Shown one piece after another: positions 23,226 to 31,186 of a stretch of 42,153 bases of DNA. Positions within the stretch are counted from its first letter, which is position 1. The number at the start of each line of letters is the position of its first letter. The translations under genes and the position numbers were made by a program. The notes below the pieces were generated by a model. That model saw only the letters and a list, made by a program, of their open reading frames with translations. It searched no databases and was not told the DNA's origin. Source of the stretch: Actinoplanes subtropicus (GTDB lineage: Bacteria; Actinomycetota; Actinomycetes; Mycobacteriales; Micromonosporaceae); NCBI RefSeq assembly GCF_000721705.1, contig NZ_JOJL01000053.1, positions 1-42,153 on the forward strand, written 5' to 3'.

Positions 23226-23915
23226 ATGAGCACGACACCGGTAGGACTCCTGCAGGCCCTGCGCGAGCCCGCCACCCGAGCCGTCTCCCGCCTGATCCCC
23301 GGCGACGTCATCTGGTATGTCGACACCGCCGACCCGGTGTTCGCCCTGACCTTCGACGACGGCCCCGGCCTCGCCAGCACGCCGGCGTTGCTCGAGGTGC
23401 TCGCCAAACACCGCGCAAAGGCCACGTTCTTCCTCGTCGGCGAGCGCGTCGAGAAGCATCCCCACCTGGTCACCGAGATCATCGCCGCCGGCCACGAGAT
23501 CGCCAACCACCTGATGCGCGACGAGCGCTCGGCCCTGATCCCCGACGCCCAGTTCCGCCGCGACCTGGCCCGCACCACCGACCTGCTCACCCCGCACGGC
23601 CCGGTCCGCTGGTTCCGCCCCGGCTCCGGCGTCTTCACCCCGCGCATGCTCCGCTCCGCCGCCGAGCAGAACCTCCAGGCCGTCCTCGGCACCCTGGTCG
23701 CCGGCAACCGGGGCCTGCCCTCCGACGAGCGGATCGCCCGCTCCCTGCTCCCCCACCTGCGCCCCGGCTCGATCCTGGTCCTGCACGAGGGCACCGCCAA
23801 GCGCCAGGGCGTGGTGCAGACCACCGACGAGCTGCTGTCGGCCCTCACGGATCTGACCGCGGTCACCGTCTCCGACCTGGTCTCCCGATCAAAACCAGGA
23901 TGGCGTACGCCGTGA
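23226..23915 (+). CDS. Polysaccharide deacetylase-family (NodB-like) protein with variant metal motif
   Basis: A 229-aa cytoplasmic-looking protein (no signal peptide). NodB-fold motifs are TFDDGPG at 42-48, RWFRPGSG (motif 3) and ILVLHEG (motif 5). Motif 2, normally H-S/T-x-x-H, reads NHLMRDE at 94-100. The first metal His (H95) is kept, but the second is Asp99. Such H-x3-D members exist, and may use a different metal geometry or substrate; deacetylation of a sugar is therefore likely but not certain. ATG 23226 is used, as TACTCT lies six bases ahead and the TTG at 23220 lies within the promoter. Confidence 0.82.
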   Translation: MSTTPVGLLQALREPATRAVSRLIPGDVIWYVDTADPVFALTFDDGPGLASTPALLEVLAKHRAKATFFLVGERVEKHPHLVTEIIAAGHEIANHLMRDERSALIPDAQFRRDLARTTDLLTPHGPVRWFRPGSGVFTPRMLRSAAEQNLQAVLGTLVAGNRGLPSDERIARSLLPHLRPGSILVLHEGTAKRQGVVQTTDELLSALTDLTAVTVSDLVSRSKPGWRTP

Positions 23916-23927
23916 GCCCGGCCCCGC

Positions 23928-24014
23928 GGGACAGCCCGGCGGCCGCGCGCGGAGGGCAAGTTGCAACCGGCCCTCGCGCCGCGGCGGGGACTCGGCTGAT
24001 CCTCGTACGATATG
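23928..24014. repeat. Dispersed intergenic element, copy 1
   Basis: About 87 bp closely similar to 30887-30972. The first 29 bases are identical, and blocks such as GCGCCGCGGCGGGG, CTCGGCTGATCC and GTACGATA recur with small indels. It lies between the convergent deacetylase-like and SARP genes. It contains the palindrome CCGCGCGCGG. Role unknown. Confidence 0.75.
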
Positions 24015-24041
24015 GTCTTCTTGAAGTTGATCTGCCCGGTT

Positions 24042-26762
24042 TTACGCCTCGGTTTGTAGTTTCGCGCGGATCCGGGACGCGTCGGCCGGATTGACCGTCT
24101 CGACGATCTCCAGCGCGAGCTGCCACGTCCGGTGCGCGGCCGCCTGGTCTCCCGCGGTCCGGTGGACGTCACCGAGGCGGTCCAGGGTGTCCGCCTCGCC
24201 GTGCCGGTCGCCGAGCCGGCGGGAGAGCGCCAGCGACCGCTCGCAGCACTCGACGGCCAGCGGGAAGTCGCCGCGCCGCTGGTGGATCAGGCCCAGGCTG
24301 TCCAGCGTGTTGGCCTGCCCGAAGGCGTCGCCGAGCTGCTCCTGCAGGGCCAGCGCCCGGGTGCAGTGCGGCAGCGCCTCGTCGTGCTCGCCCAGCTCGG
24401 CGAGCATCCAGCCGACCGCGTTCTCGGCGCTCGCCCGGCCGCTCGGGGAATCCGCCCGGGTGAACAGCTCGAGCGCGAGCCGGGCCTGCCGCAACGCCTC
24501 GGCGCGATCGTCGCGCCGGGCGGCGACCCGGCCCAGCCCGCGGTGCGCCATGGCCTGACCGGCCGGGTCGCCCAGCTCGGCGAACCCCTCCCGGGCCAGT
24601 TCCAGCTGCTCGCGGGCCTCGTCGAGGCGGCCCAGCCGGAGCAGGGCGATGCCCAGCAGCCGGAGGGCGTGCGCCCGCGCGGCGCGGTCGCCGAGCCGTC
24701 CGGTGGCGGTCACCGCGGCGCGCTGCACGGTCACCCAGTCGTGCCAGTAGCCCCGGCGGTGCACGAAGTTGGCCATCGCCCAGGCCAGTTGCCACGCCTG
24801 CCGGTCGCGGCCGCTCTCCGCGGCGAACGCGACCAGGGCGGGCAACGCCGTCCGCTCCGCGTCGAACCACGCCAGTGCCCCGGCGTGGTCGGCCGCCGGC
24901 TCCGGGCACACCCCGTCGGCCGGCGGCGGCAGCGCGATCGGGTCCCGGTTCGGGCGCAGCAACCGGTCCGCCCGGTAGGCGGAGTGCAGATGGTGGTCCA
25001 GCAGCCGGGTCAGCGCCGGCGCCCGCTCGGCCGCTCCGATGAGCTCCCGGGCGTAGGCGCGGAGCAGGTCGTGCAGGACGTACCGGCCGGGCCGGGCCTC
25101 GCTGACCAGGTGCGCCCGGGCGAGCTCGGCCAGCCGCCGGCCGGCCGTCTCGGGCCGGGTGGCGGTCAGCGAGGCCGCGGCGGCCACCCCGAGATCGGCG
25201 CCCGGATGCAGCCCGGCGAGCCGGAACAGCGCGGCCGTGCCGACGTCCAGCGCCCGGTACGAGGAGGAGAACACGCTGCGCAGGTCGGCGATCGGGTCGT
25301 CGGTGGCGAAGCCGGTCAGGCCGCCCCGGGCCGCGCGCAGCTCCGCGGCCAGGCCGGCCAGCGTGGTCGAGGGCTGCAGGGCCGCGTGCGCCGCGGTCAC
25401 CGCCAGGGCCAGCGGCAACCGGCCGCACTGCTCGATGATGTCCCGCACGGCCGGCAGCTCCGCCGCGAGCCGGCGCCGGCCCAGCCGGGCGGCCATCAGC
25501 TGCACCGCCTCGGCCTCGGTGAACAACCCGACCGGCACCGGTTGCGCCCCCTCGGTGACGACCAGGCCGGGGAACCGGTGCCGGCTGGTGACCACGACCA
25601 GGCAGCCGGCGCCACCGGGCAGCAGCGGCCGGACCTGGTCGGCGGAGGCGGCGTTGTCCAGCAGGATCAGCATCTGCCGGCCGGAGAGCAGCCCGCGGTA
25701 GAGCGCGGTCCGGGCGTCCAGCCCGGCCGGGATCCGCTCGGCCGGCACCCGCAGCGCCTCGAGGAATCCCCGCACCACCTCCGCGGGCGGCGTGGGATCG
25801 GCCGCCGGGTCGAAACCGCGCAGGTTGACGTAGAGCTGGCCGTCCGGGAAGCGGTCCCGCACCCGGTGCGCCCAGTAGGCCGCCAGCGCGGTCTTGCCCA
25901 CCCCGGGCATGCCGGACAGCACCACGACGGTGACGCCGATCGGCTCGCGGTCCAGCTGTGCCAGGATCTCGTCCAGCCGTTCGATCTCGGCTGCCCGGCC
26001 GGTGAAGCCGGGCACCGTCGCCGGTAGCTGCGCCGGGACGTCGGCCGCGGTGCCGCGCAGCAGCTCCCGGTGTGCCGTGGTCAGCTCGGCGCCGGGGTCG
26101 GCGCCCAGCTCGGCCGCGAGCCGGCGGCGGGCGGCGGCGAACTGCTCCAGCGCCTCGGCCGTCCGCCCGGCGGCGGCCAGCGCCCGCATCAGGGCCACGA
26201 CCGGCGCCTCCAGCAGCGGGTACTCGTCGATGAGCCGGGTCAGCGGGTCGATCACCACGGCGGGCCGGCCGATCGCCGTCTCCGCCCGGGCCAGCTCCAC
26301 CGTCGCGTCGACCAGCGCCAGGCCGAGGCGTTCCCTGGTCCGGGCGGCCCATTCGCCGGGCAGGCCGGCCAGCGCGTCGCCGCGCCAGAGGGCGACCGCA
26401 CGGCGCAGCAGCTCGGCCCGCTCCCGCGGCGGTGCGCCGGCGGCCCGCGCCATGATCCGGTGGAAGTGGTGCAGGTCGACCTTCTCCGGGTCGGCGCGCA
26501 GGTGGTAGCCGCCGTCGTGCCGGGTGAGCGCCACCGCGCCGACCTGGCGGCGGATCCGGGTCACGTGGGTGTGCAGGGTCCGGCGCGCCTGGGCCGGCGG
26601 GTCGTCGCCCCAGACCCGGTCGATGAGCCGGTCCACCGGCACCGGGCGGTCGCCGTCGACGAGCAGGGCGGCCAGCACGACGTTCTGCTGGGGCCGGGTC
26701 GGCGGTCCCAGGGCCTGGCCGTCGGCGTACACCTCCACCGGACCCAGGATGCGGAACTCCAT
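24042..26762 (-). CDS. SARP/AfsR-type regulator: OmpR-like DNA-binding and BTAD domains, NB-ARC ATPase, TPR repeats
   Basis: A 906-aa multidomain activator. Residues 1-95 form the winged helix (MEFRILGPVEVYADG, RRTLHTHVTRIRRQVG); about 98-245 the bacterial transcriptional activation domain (FHRIMARAAGAPPRERAELL, ALEQFAAARRRLAAELGADP). An NB-ARC ATPase follows with P-loop SGMPGVGKTALAAYWAH near 290, LLILLDNAAS-like Walker B and LPLALAVTAAHAAL. The last 250 residues are TPR repeats (ALRLLGIALLRLGRLDEA, FGQANTLDSLGLIHQRRGDF). ATG 26762 gives the usual SARP N-terminus. Divergent from the exported three-gene set at 26876, its most likely local target. The activating signal is unknown. Confidence 0.92.
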   Translation of the reverse strand: MEFRILGPVEVYADGQALGPPTRPQQNVVLAALLVDGDRPVPVDRLIDRVWGDDPPAQARRTLHTHVTRIRRQVGAVALTRHDGGYHLRADPEKVDLHHFHRIMARAAGAPPRERAELLRRAVALWRGDALAGLPGEWAARTRERLGLALVDATVELARAETAIGRPAVVIDPLTRLIDEYPLLEAPVVALMRALAAAGRTAEALEQFAAARRRLAAELGADPGAELTTAHRELLRGTAADVPAQLPATVPGFTGRAAEIERLDEILAQLDREPIGVTVVVLSGMPGVGKTALAAYWAHRVRDRFPDGQLYVNLRGFDPAADPTPPAEVVRGFLEALRVPAERIPAGLDARTALYRGLLSGRQMLILLDNAASADQVRPLLPGGAGCLVVVTSRHRFPGLVVTEGAQPVPVGLFTEAEAVQLMAARLGRRRLAAELPAVRDIIEQCGRLPLALAVTAAHAALQPSTTLAGLAAELRAARGGLTGFATDDPIADLRSVFSSSYRALDVGTAALFRLAGLHPGADLGVAAAASLTATRPETAGRRLAELARAHLVSEARPGRYVLHDLLRAYARELIGAAERAPALTRLLDHHLHSAYRADRLLRPNRDPIALPPPADGVCPEPAADHAGALAWFDAERTALPALVAFAAESGRDRQAWQLAWAMANFVHRRGYWHDWVTVQRAAVTATGRLGDRAARAHALRLLGIALLRLGRLDEAREQLELAREGFAELGDPAGQAMAHRGLGRVAARRDDRAEALRQARLALELFTRADSPSGRASAENAVGWMLAELGEHDEALPHCTRALALQEQLGDAFGQANTLDSLGLIHQRRGDFPLAVECCERSLALSRRLGDRHGEADTLDRLGDVHRTAGDQAAAHRTWQLALEIVETVNPADASRIRAKLQTEA

Positions 26763-26842
26763 CCACGCATCTAATCCGGTGCGGCCCGGCGGGAGAAATC
26801 GGCTGTCAACAATCCGGCCCACATCGATCGGCCACTCTGGTC

Positions 26843-26860
26843 GCGTTCCGAACGGAAGCG
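26843..26860. promoter_or_regulatory. Inverted repeat upstream of the exported three-gene set
   Basis: TTCCG-AA-CGGAA flanked by GC on each side, ending a few bases before the GGGGG ribosome site of the gene at 26876. Position suits an operator; the binding protein is unknown. Confidence 0.3.
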
Positions 26861-26875
26861 CTGATGGGGGCTGAC

Positions 26876-27244
26876 ATGAGAAGAAAACTGCTCGGGCTGC
26901 TGGGCACCGCCGTCCTCGCCGCCACCGGGGTCGCGGTGCTGCCCGCGTCGCCGGCGGCCGCGGCGAGCGGGTGCTGGTACAACAACGGCAACTGGTGGTG
27001 CCACAACACCTACGGTGCGCGGGTCTACAGCCTGGTATACGACGGCACGTACACCGAGGTGGGTCGCATGTGGACGACCACGAGCTGGTTCGACTGCCGG
27101 GACGAGACCACGCCCGCCTGGGTCGGTGGCCCGCACCCGTACCGGTGGGAGTTCACCAAGGCCGACAACGGCGCGTGGGGCTGGATGAAGGACACGTCGA
27201 TCAGCAGCGAGACGGACCCGCTGCCGGTCTGCGTCGAGGACTGA
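26876..27244 (+). CDS. Small exported Cys-containing protein
   Basis: A 122-aa precursor. ATG 26876 follows GGGGG by six bases and opens a good Sec signal peptide (MRRKLLGLLGTAVLAATGVA...ASPAAAA), cleaved near residue 30. The mature part is about 90 residues, rich in Trp, Tyr and Asn, with four cysteines (SGCWYN, WWCHN, FDCRDE, PVCVED), so two disulfides are likely. The spacing suggests a compact beta-rich, SH3-like or lectin-like domain, but I do not recognise the family. The next gene starts two bases after its stop. Confidence 0.78.
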   Translation: MRRKLLGLLGTAVLAATGVAVLPASPAAAASGCWYNNGNWWCHNTYGARVYSLVYDGTYTEVGRMWTTTSWFDCRDETTPAWVGGPHPYRWEFTKADNGAWGWMKDTSISSETDPLPVCVED

Positions 27245-27246
27245 CC

Positions 27247-29601
27247 GTGGACGAGATGGTGCTCAAGGCACAGCGCTGGGTGAACGCCACCTACGGCGCT
27301 GTGCCGGGGTACGTGGCCTGCGCCGAGACCGGGACGACCGGCTGGCCGACGATGTACTCGCTGACCCGGGCGCTGCAGCACGAGCTGGGCATCACCGCGC
27401 TGTCGGACAACTTCGGGCCGGCCACCCTGGCGAAGCTGACCGCGTACGGCAATGTGGGCCTGCACTCGGCGAACATCAACATGCGCACGATCGTCGAGGC
27501 GGGACTGTACTGCAAGGGCTACAGCGGCGGCCTGCTGAACGGCAGTTTCGGCGACGCCACCCAGGTCGGCCTGCAGGGCATGACGCAGAACATGGGCGTC
27601 GGCGGCGACTCCGCCGTCACCGACATCCCGCCGAAGGTGGTCAAGGCACTGCTGACCATGGACGCGTACGTGAAGACGGCGGGCGGCAGCGACACGATCC
27701 AGAAGATCCAGCGCTGGCTGAACGCCACCTACTGGGGCCGGGCCGACTTCTTCATCGGCCCGTGCGACGGCCACTTCTCCCGGGACGTGCAGAAGGCGCT
27801 CGTCCTCGGCATCCAGTACCAGCTCGGCATGGCGGACGGCACGGTCACCGGCTCGGTCGGCCCGGCGACCCAGTCCGGCCTGCGCGGGGCCGCGGCGCGG
27901 GTGGCGCTCGGCTCGGCCGACCCGGGGCCGACCGGTTTCGTGCGGCTCTTCCAGGCCGCCATGCAGTTCAACGGCTGGGCGAGCCAGTGGGACGACAGCG
28001 CCGGCACCTTCACCGCCCAGCTGGCCGCCACGGTCCGCCGGTTCCAGGAGTTCGCCATGCTGCCGCAGACCGGTGCCGGCGAGTACCCCACGTGGATGTC
28101 GCTGCTGCTGTCCACCGGGGACCCGTCGCGGAAGGGCACCGCGATGGACTGCATGTACCCGCTGAACAGCCGGACCATCGCGACCGTGTGGAACGCCGGC
28201 TACCGGACCGTGGGCCGGTACCTGACCGGCGGCACCAACAAGGTGCTCACCAGCTCGGAGATCGCGCTGATCACCGATCAGGGCATGTCGTTCTTCCCGA
28301 TCTACCAGGAGAACGGCGACGCGGTCCGGTGGTTCAGCTACGACCAGGGGGTGGCGGCCGGGCGGGCGGCCTGCGCGGCGGCGGCCGGCTTCGGCATCCC
28401 GGCCGGCACGGTGATCTACTTCGCGGTCGACTTCGACGCCGTCGACGCCGAGATCACCAGCGCGATCATCCCGCATTTCCGGGGCGTGGCGGACGGCGTA
28501 CGGGCCGCGGGGAACCCGTACGCGGCCGGCGTGTACGGCTGCCGGAACGTGTGCCGACGGGTGAGCGACGCCGGCTTCGCGACCAGGAGCTTCGTCAGCG
28601 GCATGTCCACCGGCTACAGCGGCAACCTGGGCTACCCGTTGCCCGAGAACTGGGCCTTCGACCAGATCGCGAACACCACGCTCGCGGCCGGCAGCACCGG
28701 CGCCGTGGAGATCGACAACGACATCGCCTCCGGCCGCGACCCGGGGGTGACCAGCGTGACCCGGCCGCGCGACGTCAACGACGGTTGCTACACGTACCTG
28801 ATCTGGCTTGAGGCCCGCGCCGGGCAGTGGCGCGACCAGGGCCACCTGGACCGGCCGGCGCCGGAGCTGGTCGCGCAGTACCTGCGCTCCCGGGTCGGGC
28901 ACTACCTCGGCAGCGGGCAGGATCTGGTCTTCGGCCCGCTGGACACCGACTTCGTGGCGTTCGTCGACGGGTATCCCGGCCGGCCCGACGCGGCTCCGCT
29001 GCGCGATCCGTCCAACTTCCGCGACGTCGACCTCCCGCACTTCGGCGCGTCGTACGGCGCGGTGCTGCACAACAAGATCAGCGACGACCGTACGGTGCCG
29101 ACCCTGCTCGACTTCGGCGGGTGGGGCGGCGACCTGATCAGCGCCCTCGGCGACTTCCTGAAGAGCGGGCAGCCGGCCGGGAACGCCTACGACTACGCCC
29201 GGTCGCACATCGCCTCGTACTCCAACGACGGCTTCTTCGACATCGGCGACTTCCTCGCCGACGTGGACGCCGTGTGCCTGGGCGCGCAGACCCTCAGCGA
29301 CCCGAACCTGCCGCTGTCGACGATGTTCCGGTACTACTACGGCAGCGTCGCCAATGCCCGGCAACGGTTCGCCGACTTCTTCATCAGCCGCTTCGGGAAC
29401 TCGCCCGGCATTCTCCGGGAAGCGGGCCGCAACGTCTGTGTCGGGCTCGCCGACGTGATCTTCATGGGCGCCCGGGAGAAGTTCTGGCACGACAGCTGGG
29501 CGGACGACACCGGCTACGCCTTGGTCGAGGCCGTGCCGGACGACATCGCCGCCGACGTCGCGCGGGCCTTCGCCGACGTCCTCGCCTCGTACGTACCTTG
29601 A
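27247..29601 (+). CDS. Peptidoglycan-binding/DUF1906 glycoside-hydrolase-like protein with unknown C-terminal domain
   Basis: A 784-aa protein starting at GTG 27247, two bases after the previous stop. Residues about 1-290 hold three peptidoglycan-binding-like repeats (VLKAQRWVNATYG, IQKIQRWLNATYWG, FVRLFQAAMQFNGWA, each with FGPAT/VGPAT or similar). Residues about 297-500 match the DUF1906/Rv2525c-like TIM-barrel glycosidase family (GTAMDCMYPLNSRTIATVWN, GYRTVGRYLTG, VIYFAVDFDAVDAEI, AAGVYGCRNVCRR, WAFDQIAN, EIDNDIASG). Residues 510-784 are a helical domain I do not recognise (WLEARAGQWRDQGHL, SALGDFLKSGQPAGNAYDYA). There is no signal peptide or obvious anchor, odd for a cell-wall enzyme between two exported proteins. 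Confidence 0.78.
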   Translation: MDEMVLKAQRWVNATYGAVPGYVACAETGTTGWPTMYSLTRALQHELGITALSDNFGPATLAKLTAYGNVGLHSANINMRTIVEAGLYCKGYSGGLLNGSFGDATQVGLQGMTQNMGVGGDSAVTDIPPKVVKALLTMDAYVKTAGGSDTIQKIQRWLNATYWGRADFFIGPCDGHFSRDVQKALVLGIQYQLGMADGTVTGSVGPATQSGLRGAAARVALGSADPGPTGFVRLFQAAMQFNGWASQWDDSAGTFTAQLAATVRRFQEFAMLPQTGAGEYPTWMSLLLSTGDPSRKGTAMDCMYPLNSRTIATVWNAGYRTVGRYLTGGTNKVLTSSEIALITDQGMSFFPIYQENGDAVRWFSYDQGVAAGRAACAAAAGFGIPAGTVIYFAVDFDAVDAEITSAIIPHFRGVADGVRAAGNPYAAGVYGCRNVCRRVSDAGFATRSFVSGMSTGYSGNLGYPLPENWAFDQIANTTLAAGSTGAVEIDNDIASGRDPGVTSVTRPRDVNDGCYTYLIWLEARAGQWRDQGHLDRPAPELVAQYLRSRVGHYLGSGQDLVFGPLDTDFVAFVDGYPGRPDAAPLRDPSNFRDVDLPHFGASYGAVLHNKISDDRTVPTLLDFGGWGGDLISALGDFLKSGQPAGNAYDYARSHIASYSNDGFFDIGDFLADVDAVCLGAQTLSDPNLPLSTMFRYYYGSVANARQRFADFFISRFGNSPGILREAGRNVCVGLADVIFMGAREKFWHDSWADDTGYALVEAVPDDIAADVARAFADVLASYVP

Positions 29602-29612
29602 TGGGGGATGAC

Positions 29613-30605
29613 ATGACCATGCCGATGTCCCGCCGGACCGTCCTCACCGCCGCCACGCTGTCGGCCGGCGCGGGCCTGATCAAGGTCTCCGGCCCCGGTC
29701 TGCTGCTCACCCCGGTGGCCGGCCGGCCGCTGCCGGTGCGGTCGCCGGACGCCGCCCCGCCGTCGACCTGTCCGCGGCAGCTCGCGGTCCAGGTCGTCAA
29801 CCCGGGTTCCGCGGTGGCCGCCGGCGCCGAGGTGACGTTCACCTACGACCCGCGCCTCTACGCGCCGGCCTCGCCGGTCATCGTGACCGCGGGCAGCCGC
29901 CGGGTCGAGGCCACCAGCGCCGTCGGAACGGATCCGGCGACCGGCCTGACCACCAGCCGGATCTCGGTGCGCGAGCGGATCCCGGCCGGGGCGACGCTGC
30001 TGGTGGTGGCGGCCACCGCCCATCCCTGGCGATACCCGTACGACCTGGTCCGGCGCCCGGCGGGCACCTCGGCCGCGGTCGTGCCCCGCTCGGGCGCCGC
30101 GGGGACCCGGCGCGACCTGGGGCAGCCGCGCGCCGCCGGGCGGCCCGCGCCGACGCCGTGGGGCATCGAACTGACCGGCGGCTGGGCCCGGCAGACCTGG
30201 GGTGGTCAGGACCGGTTCGCCTACTACCGCCCGGTCAGCGTGCGGCTGCGCGGCACCGGGCCGGGCCCGGCGCCCCGGCCGGCGTCCTTCTCGATCGCGG
30301 TGGACCCGCGGCTGGTCGCCACCGTCGCCACCGGAGCCGCCCGGCTCAACGGCAGACCCGTGCGCTCCCCGCGCCGAGCCGGCCTCACCAGCGACGGCGT
30401 GGTGCACGAGACCCGCTGGACCAGCGACGTCCGGCTGGGCCCGGGCGACGTCCTCGACATCGAGGTACTCACCGGGACCCGGACCCCGCCCGGCCCACTG
30501 GAGACGATCAAGCACCCCGCGGTGACCTTGACCGTGCCGGGCGACGACGCCCAGCGGCTCACCGGCTTCGAGACCCTGACCCGCTCGGACGCCGTCTGGC
30601 GCTGA
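29613..30605 (+). CDS. Tat-exported protein of unknown function
   Basis: A 330-aa precursor. ATG 29613 follows GGGGGA by six bases, the same context as the first gene of the set; an ATG at 29601 overlaps the previous stop (TGATG) and is the alternative. The leader MTMPMSRRTVLTAATLSAGAG carries a twin-arginine motif SRRTVL followed by a hydrophobic stretch. The mature protein looks all-beta (LAVQVVNPGSAVAAGAEVTF, FSIAVDPRLVATVATGAARL, GDVLDIEVLTGTRT), like a pair of immunoglobulin-type domains. No catalytic motif or cofactor site is seen. Tat export means it folds before leaving the cytoplasm, perhaps carrying the preceding protein with it; that is speculation. Confidence 0.72.
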   Translation: MTMPMSRRTVLTAATLSAGAGLIKVSGPGLLLTPVAGRPLPVRSPDAAPPSTCPRQLAVQVVNPGSAVAAGAEVTFTYDPRLYAPASPVIVTAGSRRVEATSAVGTDPATGLTTSRISVRERIPAGATLLVVAATAHPWRYPYDLVRRPAGTSAAVVPRSGAAGTRRDLGQPRAAGRPAPTPWGIELTGGWARQTWGGQDRFAYYRPVSVRLRGTGPGPAPRPASFSIAVDPRLVATVATGAARLNGRPVRSPRRAGLTSDGVVHETRWTSDVRLGPGDVLDIEVLTGTRTPPGPLETIKHPAVTLTVPGDDAQRLTGFETLTRSDAVWR

Positions 30606-30621
30606 CCCTCCGCCGCCCGCT

Positions 30622-30748
30622 CCCGGCCGAGATCTTGAAGCCCCGGCGTTCACCGCGAACGGAAACACATCGTCGTCGCGCTCGTCCCGGCGAAGGGTGG
30701 AAGTCTCCCGTTGGCTCTGAACGCCACGCTTTGAAGATCTGGCCGGGC
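30622..30748. repeat. Long imperfect inverted repeat
   Basis: Arms of about 40 bases (30622-30662 and 30709-30748) match with a few mismatches and one bulge; shared blocks include CCCGGCC, AGATCTT, GGCGTTCA and AACGG. The intervening 46 bases are unremarkable. It begins 17 bases after the stop of the Tat protein gene and could be a large terminator, a structured RNA or a small inactive mobile element. Confidence 0.65.
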
Positions 30749-30752
30749 TGGC

Positions 30753-30890
30753 GGGCGCGCGCCGGTGCTCGGCCGGACCGGCATGCGGGGCGTAGTCAGC
30801 GCCGGGAGCGGGCGCGCGCCGGCGCCCGGTCGGACCGGCATGCCGGGCGCGGTCAGCATCGGGGGCGGCCGCGTGCCGGTCCGGCCGGGA
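30753..30890. repeat. 57-bp tandem repeat (two full units, one partial)
   Basis: Units at 30753-30809 and 30810-30866 share GGGCGCGCGCCGG, CGGACCGGCATGC and GTCAGC blocks. A partial third unit runs to 30890, where the dispersed element begins. No coding role is apparent. Confidence 0.7.
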
Positions 30891-30972
30891 CAGCCCGGCG
30901 GCCGCGCGCGGAGGGTGAGTTGCAGCCGGCCCGGCGCCGCGGCGGGGGGCTCGGCTGATCCGTACGATAGGG
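30887..30972. repeat. Dispersed intergenic element, copy 2
   Basis: Second copy of the element at 23928-24014. It ends about 40 bases before the TAGCGT promoter hexamer of the leader ORF. Both copies lie in intergenic DNA. Confidence 0.75.
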
Positions 30973-31010
30973 GTGTTTTAAATGGGTCGCGCTGGGTGCG
31001 GGGGCCCGGC

Positions 31011-31016
31011 TAGCGT
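31011..31016 (+). promoter_or_regulatory. -10 hexamer TAGCGT of the leader ORF
   Basis: Six bases before the ATG at 31023, so the transcript should begin with the start codon. No convincing -35 is seen. Confidence 0.45.
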
Positions 31017-31022
31017 GGCCGC

Positions 31023-31040
31023 ATGATCCTGATGCTCTGA
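31023..31040 (+). CDS. Five-codon leader peptide M-I-L-M-L
   Basis: ATG ATC CTG ATG CTC TGA follows a TAGCGT hexamer by six bases, so it would be translated from a leaderless message. GAGGAGG immediately follows its stop. A candidate terminator lies 36 bases on and the 75-aa gene begins at 31187. This is the layout of ribosome-mediated transcription attenuation. The peptide itself probably has no function; ribosome movement over it would be the signal. Too short for coding statistics, so it stands on context alone. Confidence 0.5.
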   Translation: MILML

Positions 31041-31075
31041 GGAGGTCGCCGCCGACGGCGGCCGAGCGCGTTCCG

Positions 31076-31135
31076 GCTCCGGGCGCTCCGGCGGGTTGTC
31101 CGCCGTGGAGACGCCGGCGTGCCGACGCCCGGAGC
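31076..31135 (+). terminator. Candidate attenuator before the 75-aa gene
   Basis: Outer arms GCTCCGGGCG (31076-31085) and CGCCCGGAGC (31126-31135) are perfect complements, followed by AATCGTCTTTTCTCTC (31136-31151). An inner stem CGGCGG/CCGCCG (31089-31094/31100-31105) lies in the loop. The CTCC and GGAG copies, and the GAGGAGG after the leader ORF, allow alternative pairings. Confidence 0.6.
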
Positions 31136-31186
31136 AATCGTCTTTTCTCTCCACGGCATGACCCTGCCTGTTTCAGGAGGCTACGT

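Noticed and set aside
26763..26875. Heptameric direct repeats as SARP binding sites
   Set aside because: Several ATCGGC/ATCCGG words occur, but their spacings (13 and 15 bases) do not match the 11- or 22-base period expected for SARP sites.
30158..30958. 266-aa plus-strand open frame running over the Tat gene end and the tandem repeat
   Set aside because: It is a shadow of the Tat protein gene continued through repeats; the amino acid composition is Arg/Ala/Gly noise.
30606..31186. c-di-AMP (ydaO-type) riboswitch before a cell-wall-related gene
   Set aside because: The conserved ydaO core sequences are missing and the downstream gene is not a wall hydrolase.
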